Notes: generated by a model from the sequence alone, not told the origin. 64,000 nucleotides of DNA from Streptomyces rhizoryzae (GCF_023155275.1 NZ_JALMUV010000037.1:1-64000); one strand, 5' to 3'; counted from the stretch's first letter, positions 16,664 through 25,158 are shown. Numbers and translations: made by a program.

Positions 16664-16830
16664 TCCCACGGCTGGCGGAGGCTTTTTCGGCTCTGCTCGA
16701 CATAGGGCAGCGCGGCGGGCCGCCCGCAGCACGCCGGGAGGCGGCCGGTGCTTCCACAGCGGCGGGACCGGGCTCGCCCGACCTTTGTGGGAGCCGGCTG
16801 CCGGGCACGCGTGAGCGGCTCGCAAGAAGA

Positions 16831-16878
16831 ACGCCCGCGCCCGGGGCCGTCCTTCTGGACGGCGTGGGGCGCGGGCGG
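16831..16878 (-). terminator. Strong hairpin after the minus-strand remnant
   Basis: Nested stem: CGCCCGCGCCC (16832-16842) with GGGCGCGGGCG (16867-16877), and GCCGTCC (16846-16852) with GGACGGC (16857-16863) around a TTCT loop. It starts 20 bp past the TAA at 16898, as expected for a terminator of a lost minus-strand gene. Confidence 0.6.
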
Positions 16879-17215
16879 GCGGAAGGGCCTCGGAGGGTTA
16901 CGCCGTTACGGGTGCCGGTTCCGGACGCAGCGCCGCTAGAGGAGAGCGTCGGCCCTTCTCCACCATGCGCAGCTGCTCCCAGCCGTCCTCGGGGTGCTCG
17001 GCGGGCACCGCGTCGGACCTCGATTGACTGCGGGGAGCGGACCCATCCGAGCCGGACCGTGTGGTCGAGGTCGGCACGGCGGGAATCCGACGAGTTCGCA
17101 GATTCCTGGAGCCTTCTCGTAGCGAACCAGAGGGAGGTTGCGCCTGAGTAGCGCACCTGCTCGTCGGGTTCGTGCCGGGTCTGTCCGTCTTTGGAGCGTC
17201 CCAGGAGGGCGGCCT

Positions 17216-17605
17216 TCAGCCGGAGCTTCTGCTGGCGCCGGACGCGTCGCCGCTCTTCCCACCCGGGATCGGTGTCCTGTCCGTCTTGTTCTTCGCAGCC
17301 GCCCCCTTCGACCTGGCCTGCTCCGCCACGGTGGCCACCTTGTCCAGCGCGTTCAGGACGCCCTCGGCCAGGTGCGTGCCGGCCGCGTCGTGGTGAGCGC
17401 GCGCGGCGGTCGAGCCGCGGCCGTCGATTCCGTCGGCTTCGTCGAGGAGGCGCAGTTGGGTGGCGGCTTCGAGCTGGCGGGGGTGGTTCAGCCGGACGAG
17501 GCCCTCGTGGGCGGCGCTCAAGGTGGCGCGGGCCTCTTCGGTGCGGTGGAGGCGGCTCAGAGTGATGCCGAGGTCGAGGCGGGCCGTCTCGCTCCAACTG
17601 GGCAT
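17216..17605 (-). pseudogene. TPR-like regulatory protein remnant
   Basis: The minus-strand frame contains TARLDLGITLSRLHRTEEAR followed by a second helical pair ending LRLLDEADG, which resembles tetratricopeptide helices of large Streptomyces regulators or NB-ARC-type proteins. The part upstream (17606-17833) reads as proline/arginine-rich noise, and the frame closes at 17216 without a recognisable C-terminal domain. It is best read as a fragment. The parent gene cannot be named. Confidence 0.35.
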
Positions 17606-17753
17606 CCGGGCCGCGTGGCGCACGGCTGGTGGAACGATCGGGCCGTCGCGGACCGGAAGTTCGCCGGCTGGGTGGGCGAGTACGGTGCCCTCCCCGGGTC
17701 GTCCTCGCGGACGAGGAGAGCGGCCGCACGCGCGATCGGCCGGTGGTTCGGGT

Positions 17754-19124
17754 TCAGGCGGGGAGCGGCAGGCCGGCGGCGTGGAACAGCCGGTCACGGG
17801 AGGCCGCGGCCTCCTCGAAGACGGCGTCGCCACCCCTCAGCACACCGTTCTCCTTGAGGACGTCACCCGCCACCACGACCAGGTCGACGTTGCCGGCGTG
17901 GCCGCCCGCGACGATCGTGGCCGCAACGTCCGTGGCGGGCAGCATGTTGGCGTGGTCGAGTCGGATCATGATGAGGTCGGCCTCCTTACCCGGGGTCAGA
18001 CTGCCGGTGCGGTCGTCGATGCCCGCGGCCCGCGCGCCTTCGATGGTCGCGAAGGAGAGCAGGTCGGCGGCGTCGAAGGCCGGCAGGCCGGGGCTGCGGT
18101 CCAGGGGGCCGGCGGCACCGGCGAGGATCAGCTGCTGGTAGGCGAGCGTCGCCCGCATGACGCCGAACATGTCACCGCTGACGATCGTCTCGGTGTCCAC
18201 ACTCAGGCTCGGACGGACACCGGCGGCCAGCAGCCGGTTGGTGGCCGGCTGGCCCAGGCCAGGCATGAAGACCTCCAGGGCGCCGGCCACGGACGCGGTG
18301 GCGCCGTGCGCGGCCAGCATCCTCAGCTCCTCGTCGGTCGAGGTGCAGCAGTGGATGAACGTCATGTCGGAGGCCAGCAGGCCCGTCTCGGCGAGCTGCC
18401 GAATGGCCTGCTGCTGCGCCCCCCACTCACCCAGTCCCACGTGCATGCTGATGCGCAGGCCCAGTTCGCGGGCGAGCCGGATGTCCCGCTCGGAGACCTC
18501 TGGTGTGGACAGCTCCGGTCCGCGGAGCATCGCGTTCAGCGTGACCCGTGCCGAGTCGTCGGGCAGCACCTCGTCGCGGATACGCCGGATGTCGTCGGGG
18601 TGCGAACGGTCGCTGCCGAACTGCCACTGCTCGGCCTCCGTCGACGGCCAGCCGTGGTCGAAGACGGCACGGATGCCCGACTCCCAGTGCGCCGCGATCG
18701 CTGCGTCCGAGTGCTCGGGGCTGTTGCTGATGTGGGACTCGTCCCGCACGGTCGTCACCCCGGAGTCGAGGGACATCAGGTCCGCCGCCAGGTTGCCGAT
18801 GTGCACGTCGCGGGGATCGAAGTACTGGCCGAGGCCGATCTGCACCTGGCTGCGGTACTCCTGGTAGGTCCAGGCGGGGCCGAGGTTGCGCAGCGCCCCC
18901 TGCCAGTTGTGGCGGTGGGTGTCGATGAAGCCGGGCAGCACGGCATTGCCCGTACCGTCGACGACCCGGGCCCGGTCGTCGGACAGGTCCCGGCCGACCT
19001 CGATGATCCTGCCGTCGGCGACGAGGACGTCACCCACGAAGGTGCCGAGCTTGTCGTCCTGCGTCATCAGGTATGCATCCTTGATCAGGATGCGTTCCTT
19101 GTTCTGCGGGTGGTTGTGGGACAT
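17754..19124 (-). CDS. Metal-dependent amidohydrolase/chlorohydrolase family protein
   Basis: 456-residue amidohydrolase of the cytosine-deaminase/atrazine-chlorohydrolase type. The TIM-barrel metal ligands are visible: HxH at 70-72 in FIDTHRH, His228 in SMHVGL, His258 in IHCC and Asp310 in LSVDTET. The small N-terminal beta-sandwich begins ILIKDAYLMTQ. Members deaminate or dechlorinate purines, triazines or related heterocycles; the substrate is not predictable here. ATG at 19124 has AAGGAA about 8 bases upstream. It is last in an operon after a DMT exporter-like gene (81-bp gap) and an epimerase. The GC content is visibly lower than in flanking genes, and the operon lies in the segment bounded by direct repeats, suggesting acquisition. 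Confidence 0.88.
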   Translation of the reverse strand: MSHNHPQNKERILIKDAYLMTQDDKLGTFVGDVLVADGRIIEVGRDLSDDRARVVDGTGNAVLPGFIDTHRHNWQGALRNLGPAWTYQEYRSQVQIGLGQYFDPRDVHIGNLAADLMSLDSGVTTVRDESHISNSPEHSDAAIAAHWESGIRAVFDHGWPSTEAEQWQFGSDRSHPDDIRRIRDEVLPDDSARVTLNAMLRGPELSTPEVSERDIRLARELGLRISMHVGLGEWGAQQQAIRQLAETGLLASDMTFIHCCTSTDEELRMLAAHGATASVAGALEVFMPGLGQPATNRLLAAGVRPSLSVDTETIVSGDMFGVMRATLAYQQLILAGAAGPLDRSPGLPAFDAADLLSFATIEGARAAGIDDRTGSLTPGKEADLIMIRLDHANMLPATDVAATIVAGGHAGNVDLVVVAGDVLKENGVLRGGDAVFEEAAASRDRLFHAAGLPLPA

Positions 19125-19205
19125 CTGTGGTTCCTTTCGTGCCATGGGCGGCACTGTGTTGCTCGTCTCTCGAGGATGGTGTGAAAGGGGCGGCGTGGAC
19201 GCGGC

Positions 19206-20243
19206 TCACTGTCCGTCGGTGCTACTCGGGCGCCGGGAAGCGATCCAGACGGCGGCAAAGGTGAGCAGCGCACCGAGAACGGTCAGAGCGGAAGGGGACC
19301 GGCCGCCGGAGGGGGCCAGGAACTCCAGCGCGATGGAACTGGCCAGCTGTCCCGCGATCGAGGCCATGCTCAGCAGCAGGACACCGATGCGGCGCACGAG
19401 AAACGCCGAGGCGCCGATGAACACCACGCCGCACAGACCACCGAGGTAGACCCACCAACTGGTGGGCAGCGCATGCCCCGGCGTTTCCCGGACCAGGGTC
19501 TTCGCACCCCAGGCGACGACGAGGAAGGCCGCTCCGACGAAGAAGTTGAGCCAGGTCGCCGCGAGAGGCGAGCCCGACGCGGCGGTCGACGCCCCGTTCA
19601 GGGCCTGCTGCACGCCCAGCAGGAACCCAGCGGCTGTCGCTGCGAGGGCCGGCAGGATGATCTCGGCGGGTGCCGGGGCGTCGGTGAGCCGGGGAAGGGC
19701 GGACACGACGGCGGCGACCAGGATGACGGCCGCTCCCGTGAGCCGCGTCGCGCCGGGGCGTTGCTTCGGACCACCGCCGATGCCCCGGGCGTCCACGATG
19801 AGACCGCCGAGGGTCTGGCCGCCGAGGGCCGACACGGTGAACACGGCGATACCGGTGACCAGCGCGGCGGTGGACTGCGCCAGAGCGAACGTGCCGCCGA
19901 GTACCCCGGCCAGCAGGTAGCGGCGAGGGAGGCGGCCGTCGCGGGCGGCTCCGGCCAGGCGGCCCAGCGCGCCGCGCAGTGCTGGCGAGAAGACCGCGAG
20001 GACGGACAACAGGACGAGTCCACCGGAGAAGCTGATGGCCGCCGCGGCGATGCCGTCGTCGAGGCGATGACTCAGCTCGCCGTTCAGACGGGCCTGTACC
20101 GGTACCACCATGCCGGCGGCGATGGCCGCCACGACGGCCAGGGAACCGCCGCGCGGTGCTGACGGACGCGCGGGACCCGAGGACGGCACACCGGAACCGG
20201 TACGGGAGCGGTTCGGTCCGGGCGGTGCGGCGGGAGTGCTCAT
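19206..20243 (-). CDS. DMT-superfamily (YdcZ/DUF606-type) membrane transporter
   Basis: 345-residue integral membrane protein with about ten helices, built from two DUF606-like halves. The first begins VVAAIAAGMVVPVQARLNGEL and the second AATAAGFLLGVQQALNGAST, each with the recurrent LN motif and a following SFSGG or NFFVG helix. A 35-residue Pro/Ser-rich cytosolic tail precedes the first helix. ATG at 20243 follows GAAGGAA. It sits 34 bp after the epimerase gene and upstream of the amidohydrolase in one operon. Transport of the small molecule handled by those enzymes is a reasonable guess but unproven. The open frame extends upstream to 20462 only as a shadow of the epimerase gene. Confidence 0.86.
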   Translation of the reverse strand: MSTPAAPPGPNRSRTGSGVPSSGPARPSAPRGGSLAVVAAIAAGMVVPVQARLNGELSHRLDDGIAAAAISFSGGLVLLSVLAVFSPALRGALGRLAGAARDGRLPRRYLLAGVLGGTFALAQSTAALVTGIAVFTVSALGGQTLGGLIVDARGIGGGPKQRPGATRLTGAAVILVAAVVSALPRLTDAPAPAEIILPALAATAAGFLLGVQQALNGASTAASGSPLAATWLNFFVGAAFLVVAWGAKTLVRETPGHALPTSWWVYLGGLCGVVFIGASAFLVRRIGVLLLSMASIAGQLASSIALEFLAPSGGRSPSALTVLGALLTFAAVWIASRRPSSTDGQ

Positions 20244-20277
20244 GTCGATTCCTTCGCGAAGGGGGCGCGAGGCTCGG

Positions 20278-21156
20278 TCAGAAGCCCGTGCGCGCGATGT
20301 CGTCGAGGATCGACGGAGCCTGGGGTGACCAGCCGAGCACCCGTCGGGCGTTGTCGCCCGAGGCCCGCTGGTCGAGCAGCAGCGCCTCACCGAGCAGACC
20401 CAGCCGGTCCAACGTCTGCACGACCGGCTCGGACTCCACCCGTCCGGCCAGACCGACGGCACGGCTCACCGCTTCGCTGATCTCCCGCACGGTCGGGTTC
20501 TCGCCGCTGGCGCCGAGGAAGTACGAACCGGCCGGCGCCTTCTCCAGCGCGAGCACGTACAGCTCGGCCAGGTCGTCCACGTGCACCGTGCTCCAGTGCT
20601 GGTCACCGGGCCCGACCATAGTGAGCGCCGGGGTGTCGCCGCCGGTCCGCGGGCCGGCGGCGACGAGGTTCAGCAGGCCGCCGCCGTGGCCGTACACCAC
20701 CGCCGGTGCGATCACCGAGGTCCGGACGCCCTGGGCGCCGAGGACGAGTTCGGCGACGGGCACACGCCAGGCGGTGAGCCGCGGGGCGTTCATGGCGGTC
20801 GACTCGGTGATCGCCGTACCGCTGCCGTGCACCCAGACGCCGGTGGTGTGCACGAACGGCCGGTCCGTGTTCCGCAGCGCGCGCAGGAAGCTCGCGACAG
20901 CGATCTCGTCGACGGTCGCACTGGTCTCGTCACCCGGCGACGCCACGTGGATCACGCCGTCCCGCGAGTTCGCGAGTTCTTCGAGGGCGCTGCCGTCGGA
21001 CAGGTCGGCGATCGCCGGCTCCGCGCCCGTGGCCCGCACCAGCTCGGCCTTCCCGGCGGAGCGAACCACGGCGGTCACCTGGTGCCCTCCGGAGATGAGC
21101 CGGTCGAGTACCGAGGCTCCGATGTAGCCGGTGCCGCCGGTGAGCAGTACACGCAT
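20278..21156 (-). CDS. NAD(P)-dependent epimerase/dehydratase family protein (atypical SDR)
   Basis: 292-residue Rossmann-fold protein with the extended/atypical SDR signature GGTGYIG at 7-13, then a VAS-type strand end and HVDDLAELYVLAL in the C-terminal half. The usual YxxxK catalytic pair is not evident where expected, so activity may be reductase-like or non-canonical. The second ATG (21156) is preferred to the one at 21162 because AAAGAGG lies 6 bases upstream of it and overlaps the first. It is first in the minus-strand operon epimerase, transporter, amidohydrolase, and is divergent from the LysR regulator. The substrate is unknown. Confidence 0.84.
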   Translation of the reverse strand: MRVLLTGGTGYIGASVLDRLISGGHQVTAVVRSAGKAELVRATGAEPAIADLSDGSALEELANSRDGVIHVASPGDETSATVDEIAVASFLRALRNTDRPFVHTTGVWVHGSGTAITESTAMNAPRLTAWRVPVAELVLGAQGVRTSVIAPAVVYGHGGGLLNLVAAGPRTGGDTPALTMVGPGDQHWSTVHVDDLAELYVLALEKAPAGSYFLGASGENPTVREISEAVSRAVGLAGRVESEPVVQTLDRLGLLGEALLLDQRASGDNARRVLGWSPQAPSILDDIARTGF

Positions 21157-21294
21157 GGTCATCCTCTTTCGCTGACGTTTCCGTTGATGGGCCGGGCCGG
21201 TGGCCCGCACGACAACAGTCGCTCCGCCCGGCTATCGTGTCCAACGAATGTTTCCGAAGACGTAATCGGAAATGCCGATGAATGGGGAGTGGGC

Positions 21295-22194
21295 GTGGAC
21301 CAGAGACGGCTGGAGTACTTCCTCGCGGTCGCCGAGGAGCTGAACTTCACGCGGGCGGCCCAGCGACTGCACGTCACACAGTCCACGCTCTCGGCCGGTA
21401 TCAAGGCCCTGGAACACGAACTGAGGGCGGAGCTGCTCATCCGTTCCACGCGGTCGGTCAGGCTGACGGAGGCCGGTTCGGCGTTCCTGCCCGAGGCACG
21501 CGTCGCGACCGAGGCGCTCGACCGAGCCCGGGCCGCCGTGGAACCCCTCTCCGCGGGCCTGCGCGGCAGCCTCACCGTGGGCGTTCTCAGCGGGCTGACC
21601 GTGATCGACGTGCCCGCCCTGGCGGGAGACTTCCGCCGGCGCCATCCCAAGGTCCGGTTGCGTACCGAGACGTCCCAGCGGGGTACCTCCGGACTGATCG
21701 AACGGATCAAGGAGAGTTACGTCGACGTGGCCTTCGTGGGTGCCGACATCAAGGACGAACGCCTCAGGACGAGGGCCATCAAGCAGTTCGACGTCCAATT
21801 GCTCGTCCCGGCCGGTCACCGGCTGTCCGGCCGGGAGAGCGTACGACTGCGGGACGTTGCAGGGGAACCGTTCGTCGACATGCCCCCGGGCTTCGGGCAA
21901 CGGCAGATCGCGGACGACGCGTTCACGAGGGCGGAGCTGTCCCGGAGCGTGCTGATCGAGGTCTCGGACATCACGACGATCGCGGACTACGTGGCGCACG
22001 GCCTGGGTGTGGCGCTGCTGCCCCCGGACTTCGCGGAGACGGCCGGGGACGCGGTGCGTGTCGTTCCTCTCGCGGACGCCCGGCTCTCCTGGACGCTCGG
22101 CGTGGTCGTGTCGGCGGCACGTCCGCCGACACGCGCGCTGCACGCCTTCCTCGATCTCATCCCGCACCACATCCACCGCGACCGCGTCTTCTGA
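21295..22194 (+). CDS. LysR-family transcriptional regulator
   Basis: 299-residue LysR regulator. The N-terminal winged helix reads QRRLEYFLAVAEELNFTRAA, then a second helix with VTQSTLSAGIKALE. The effector-binding domain runs from about residue 90 and includes a GLTVIDVPALAGDFRRRHP region. GTG at 21295 has GGGGAG 5-6 bases upstream. It is divergent from the epimerase operon, and LysR regulators usually control the divergent operon from the shared promoter (here about 140 bp, with the AT-rich patch near 21230-21270). It therefore most likely regulates that operon in response to its substrate; this is inference. Confidence 0.92.
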   Translation: MDQRRLEYFLAVAEELNFTRAAQRLHVTQSTLSAGIKALEHELRAELLIRSTRSVRLTEAGSAFLPEARVATEALDRARAAVEPLSAGLRGSLTVGVLSGLTVIDVPALAGDFRRRHPKVRLRTETSQRGTSGLIERIKESYVDVAFVGADIKDERLRTRAIKQFDVQLLVPAGHRLSGRESVRLRDVAGEPFVDMPPGFGQRQIADDAFTRAELSRSVLIEVSDITTIADYVAHGLGVALLPPDFAETAGDAVRVVPLADARLSWTLGVVVSAARPPTRALHAFLDLIPHHIHRDRVF

Positions 22195-22299
22195 GCCGGC
22201 GGACTCGGCCACGTCGGACTCGGTGCCGCGTCAGGCGGCAACGCTGAAAGGCCGCGGAAGAAGTCGTTCACGCTCCGCCTCACTGACGGCGACGGACGC

Positions 22300-22731
22300 T
22301 TATTCGGTGAGGGTCCCCACCGTCGGTGAGGTCGCTTCCCGGAGCGTCGCCATGGTGGTGCCGTCGGCGGAGCGGGCGGTGATCACGGGTAGCAGGTCGG
22401 TGTCCTGGGCGTCGGGGACGTTGGGTACGTCGGGAAAATCGGCGTAGTAGGCGATCCAGCCGGGCCGTGACGACAGAACCAGGAGGCTGGCCTCGACGGT
22501 GCGGCCGGCGACGGCCACGGTGAGGTGGGACGGGGTCCCCGTGCCACGGTACGTCCCGGCCCACAGGGTGCCGGTGTCGTCGTCGAAGGCGGTGGCGGAC
22601 AGGGGTGCGCCGACGGTCTCGGGGGCGGTCGTCCGCGGCCCGGTCGCGGTGCTGGGGGCCCGTGCGGTGCCGTCGTCGTGGCTGACCGTGAGGCGGCCGT
22701 CCGTGCTCAGTTCCTGTTCGTCCTCGCGCAC
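22300..22731 (-). CDS. Hypothetical protein, probably 5'-truncated
   Basis: A 143-residue frame from an ATG at 22731, with normal-looking codon use (EELSTDGRL-type polar start, then WAGTYRGTGTPSHLTVAVAG and RPGWIAYYADFPD). No family is recognised. The coding character seems to continue upstream of the ATG until a dispersed repeat (22748-22779) and the transposase remnant interrupt it, so this may be the C-terminal part of a longer protein. The region reads like an anti-sigma-factor or sensor-type tail, but nothing diagnostic is present. It is convergent with the LysR gene. Confidence 0.5.
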   Translation of the reverse strand: MREDEQELSTDGRLTVSHDDGTARAPSTATGPRTTAPETVGAPLSATAFDDDTGTLWAGTYRGTGTPSHLTVAVAGRTVEASLLVLSSRPGWIAYYADFPDVPNVPDAQDTDLLPVITARSADGTTMATLREATSPTVGTLTE

Positions 22732-22747
22732 CTGCGCTGCCGTGACA

Positions 22748-22779
22748 CTCCCCCAGCCTCAGGCCGGGGGGCACCCCCA
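22748..22779. repeat. Dispersed Streptomyces-type palindromic repeat
   Basis: CTCCCCCAGCCTCAGGCCGG followed by a G-run, CA and a C-run. It folds into a G/C-arm hairpin and resembles the short palindromic repeat scattered between Streptomyces genes (from memory). It marks the junction between the truncated gene at 22300-22731 and the transposase remnant. Confidence 0.5.
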
Positions 22780-22791
22780 ACGCCCGCACTC

Positions 22792-23398
22792 GCGGCGGGC
22801 TTTCGCATCGGGATCGCGACGGTCTACCGCTACATCCGCGAGGCCGTCGACCTCCTAGCCCCGCTCGCTCCGACACTGCAGCAGGCCATGGACACGGTCC
22901 GCGGCAAGGCGTACGTCATTCTCGACGGCACGCTCCTGCCCATCGACCGCATCGCCGCCGACCGTCCGTACTACTCGGGGAAGAAGAAGCACCACGGCAT
23001 GAACGTGCAGGTCCTCGCCGACCCGGCCGGACGTCTGATCCGGGCATCGGACGCACTGCCCGGCGCGGTCCACGATCTGACCGCGGCCCGGACCCACGAC
23101 ATCCCGGCCACTCTGGCCGCCGACACCATCAAGTGCTGGGCGGACAAGGCGTACCAGGGTGCGAGTCCCACCATTCGCGTCCCGTTCCGGGACAAGGACC
23201 CGCGCGGCTGGCGCCGGCGTCACAACCGCGACCATGCCAAGATCCGCAGCCTCGGCGAACGCGCCATGGCGGTCCTCAAGGGCTGGCGGTTCCTGCGCAA
23301 GCTCCGCTGTAGCACCACCCGCATCACCACCATCGTCCGAGCCGTCGTCGCCCTCGAACTCGCCAACTTATCAAGATGGAAACAGCTCGATGACTCCG
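22792..23398 (+). pseudogene. IS5-family DDE transposase, N-terminally truncated
   Basis: About 200 residues of an IS5-like (DDE_Tnp_4-type) transposase. It has the end of the helix-turn-helix (IGIATVYRYIREAVDLLAPL), the first catalytic Asp in YVILDGTLLPIDR, HHGMNVQVLADPAGR, the second Asp in KCWADKAYQGA, and the C-terminal segment with LGERAMAVLKGWRFLRKLRC, whose Glu is the third acidic residue. The N-terminal third and the start are missing, replaced by the dispersed repeat just upstream. The frame then reads on without a natural end to 23595, so the 3' part is also altered. This is a non-functional copy. Confidence 0.78.
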
Positions 23399-23504
23399 GA
23401 ATCGGCCTCCGAACTGGTGCTATGCCAGACGCATACGCGCACCACATCTTTCCGATGACACCGTATGGGGTGTGTAGCGATCCGGAGGCGTCGACGCCGA
23501 CTCA

Positions 23505-23530
23505 AAGTCCCGGAGAAGTCCCAGGGGCGC
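23505..23530 (+). repeat. Right direct repeat bounding the 16.6-23.5 kb segment
   Basis: AAGTCCCGGAGAAGTCCCAG plus GGGCGC. It matches the left copy (16639-16663) at 18 of its first 20 bases, in the same orientation. It lies in the noncoding stretch between the transposase remnant and the HTH-MurA gene. Confidence 0.5.
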
Positions 23531-23600
23531 CACCACCCCCCCTCCAACGCCGCATTTATGCTGGCCAGAAGGGGTGTGGCGGCAGTTTTCCGTAAGGCTT

Positions 23601-25130
23601 TCAGATGTCCCGGAAGATCTCGATCTGGGCCCCGATCGAGTTGAGGCGGGCGGCGAGGTCCTCGTAGCCGCGGTTGATGACGTAGACGTTGCGGAGGACG
23701 GAGGTGCCCTCGGCGGCCATCATGGCGAGCAGGACGACGACGGCCGGGCGGAGGGCGGGCGGGCACATCATCTCGGCGGAGCGCCAGCGGGTGGGGCCGT
23801 CGACCAGGACGCGGTGCGGGTCCAGGAGTTTGACCTGGGCGCCCAGGCGGTTGAGGTCGGTGAGGTAGATGGCGCGGTTGTCGTAGACCCAGTCGTGGAT
23901 GAGGGTCTGGCCCTGGGCGCTGGCGGCGATGGCCGCGAAGAAGGGGACGTTGTCGATGTTGAGGCCCGGGAAGGGCATCGGGTGGATCTTGTCGAGCGGG
24001 GCCTGGAGCTTGGAGGGGCGGACGGTCAGGTCGACGAGGCGGGTGCGGCCGTTGTCGGCGCGGTACTCCGTGCTGCGCTCGTGGTCCAGGCCCATCTCCT
24101 CCAGGACGGCCAGCTCGATCTCCAGGAACTCCACCGGGACCCGGCGGATGGTGAGTTCGGACTCGGTGACGACGGCCGCCGCCAGCAGGCTCATCGCCTC
24201 GACCGGGTCCTCGGACGGCGCGAAGTCCACGTCGCGGTCGATACGGGGCGTGCCGTGGACGGTGAGGGTGGTGGTGCCGATGCCGTCGACCCGGACACCC
24301 AGTTCCTCCAGGAAGAAGCAGAGGTCCTGGACCATGTAGTTGGAGGAGGCGTTGCGGATGACCGTGACGCCGTCGTGCCGGGCCGCGGCCAGCAGCGCAT
24401 TCTCGGTGACGGTGTCGCCGCGTTCGGTCAGGACGATGGCGCGCTTGGGAGCGGCGCCGCGGTCCACCTCGGCGAGGTAGGTGCCGTCGGTCGCGGTGAC
24501 CTCCAGGCCGAAGTGGCGCAGCGCGGTCAGGTGCGGGGTGACGGTCCGGGTGCCCAGGTCGCAGCCGCCGGCGTAGGGCAGCTTGAAGTGGTCCGTGCGG
24601 TGCAGCAGCGGGCCGAGGAACATGATGACGCTGCGGGTGCGCCGCGCGGCCTCCATGTCCATGGCGTCCAGGTCGAGTTGGGCCGGCGGCACGATCTCCA
24701 GGTCGTTGCCGTCGTTGATCCAGCGGGTGCGGACGCCGATGCTGCCCAGCACCTCCAGGATGCGGTACACCTCCTCAATGCGGGCCACCCGGCGCAGAGT
24801 TGTCCGGCCCGCGTTGAGCAGCGTCGCGCAGAGCAGCGCGACGCAGGCGTTCTTGCTCGTCTTGACGTCGATGCTGCCGGACAGCCGGCGCCCGCCGACC
24901 ACCCGCAGATGCATCGGTCCGGCGTATCCGAGCGAGACGATTTCACTGTCCAGGGCTTCGCCGATGCGGGCGATCATCTCAAGGCTGATGTTCTGGTTCC
25001 CGCGTTCGATGCGGTTGACCGCACTCTGGCTGGTGCCGAGCGCCTCGGCGAGCTGCGCCTGTGTCCAGCCACGGTGTTGCCGGGCGTCACGGATGAGCTT
25101 GCCGATGCGTACGAGGTAGTCGTCTGCCAT
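23601..25130 (-). CDS. XRE-type HTH fused to a MurA-like UDP-GlcNAc carboxyvinyltransferase domain
   Basis: 509-residue protein. Residues about 10-60 form an XRE helix-turn-helix (GWTQAQLAEALGTSQSAVNR, then ERGNQNISLEMIARIGEALD). Residues about 72-505 form an EPSP-synthase-fold MurA domain with SKNA at 92-95 and the loop cysteine Cys190 in GGCDLGTR. The conserved GARPVDLHL-type segment is changed to GTRTVTPHL, so catalysis is uncertain. MurA normally joins PEP to UDP-GlcNAc for peptidoglycan. ATG at 25130 opens the HTH; the longer frame to 25313 lacks a ribosome site. An inverted repeat (25141-25158) stands 11 bp before the start, consistent with autoregulation. It may act as a transcription factor sensing UDP-GlcNAc or PEP, or as an active second MurA. 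Confidence 0.88.
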   Translation of the reverse strand: MADDYLVRIGKLIRDARQHRGWTQAQLAEALGTSQSAVNRIERGNQNISLEMIARIGEALDSEIVSLGYAGPMHLRVVGGRRLSGSIDVKTSKNACVALLCATLLNAGRTTLRRVARIEEVYRILEVLGSIGVRTRWINDGNDLEIVPPAQLDLDAMDMEAARRTRSVIMFLGPLLHRTDHFKLPYAGGCDLGTRTVTPHLTALRHFGLEVTATDGTYLAEVDRGAAPKRAIVLTERGDTVTENALLAAARHDGVTVIRNASSNYMVQDLCFFLEELGVRVDGIGTTTLTVHGTPRIDRDVDFAPSEDPVEAMSLLAAAVVTESELTIRRVPVEFLEIELAVLEEMGLDHERSTEYRADNGRTRLVDLTVRPSKLQAPLDKIHPMPFPGLNIDNVPFFAAIAASAQGQTLIHDWVYDNRAIYLTDLNRLGAQVKLLDPHRVLVDGPTRWRSAEMMCPPALRPAVVVLLAMMAAEGTSVLRNVYVINRGYEDLAARLNSIGAQIEIFRDI

Positions 25131-25140
25131 GGGGTGACCG

Positions 25141-25158
25141 TATCTCAGATATGAGATG
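25141..25158. promoter_or_regulatory. Inverted repeat TATCTC-N6-GAGATG before the HTH-MurA gene
   Basis: Arms ATCTCA (25142-25147) and TGAGAT (25152-25157) around GATA, 11 bp upstream of the start codon at 25130. The outer hexamers match the aconitase promoter element at 27050-27067. It is a candidate operator for the fused HTH or for the regulator that acts on aconitase. Confidence 0.6.

Larger units (their letters stand above)
16510..17753. other. Remnant region without an intact gene
   Basis: About 1.2 kb between the acyl-CoA dehydrogenase and amidohydrolase genes. It holds the left direct repeat (16639-16663), a strong hairpin (16831-16878), the apparent 3' end of a minus-strand gene whose frame closes at a TAA (16898-16900) after residues EHPEDGWEQLRMVEKGRR, and a TPR-like remnant around 17413-17605. 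No full-length gene with a start, ribosome site and codon bias could be found, so this looks like decayed sequence. Confidence 0.55.

Noticed and set aside
16639..23530. An integrative conjugative element or prophage
   Set aside because: No integrase, excisionase, replication or transfer gene is visible. Only imperfect end repeats and a broken transposase support mobility.
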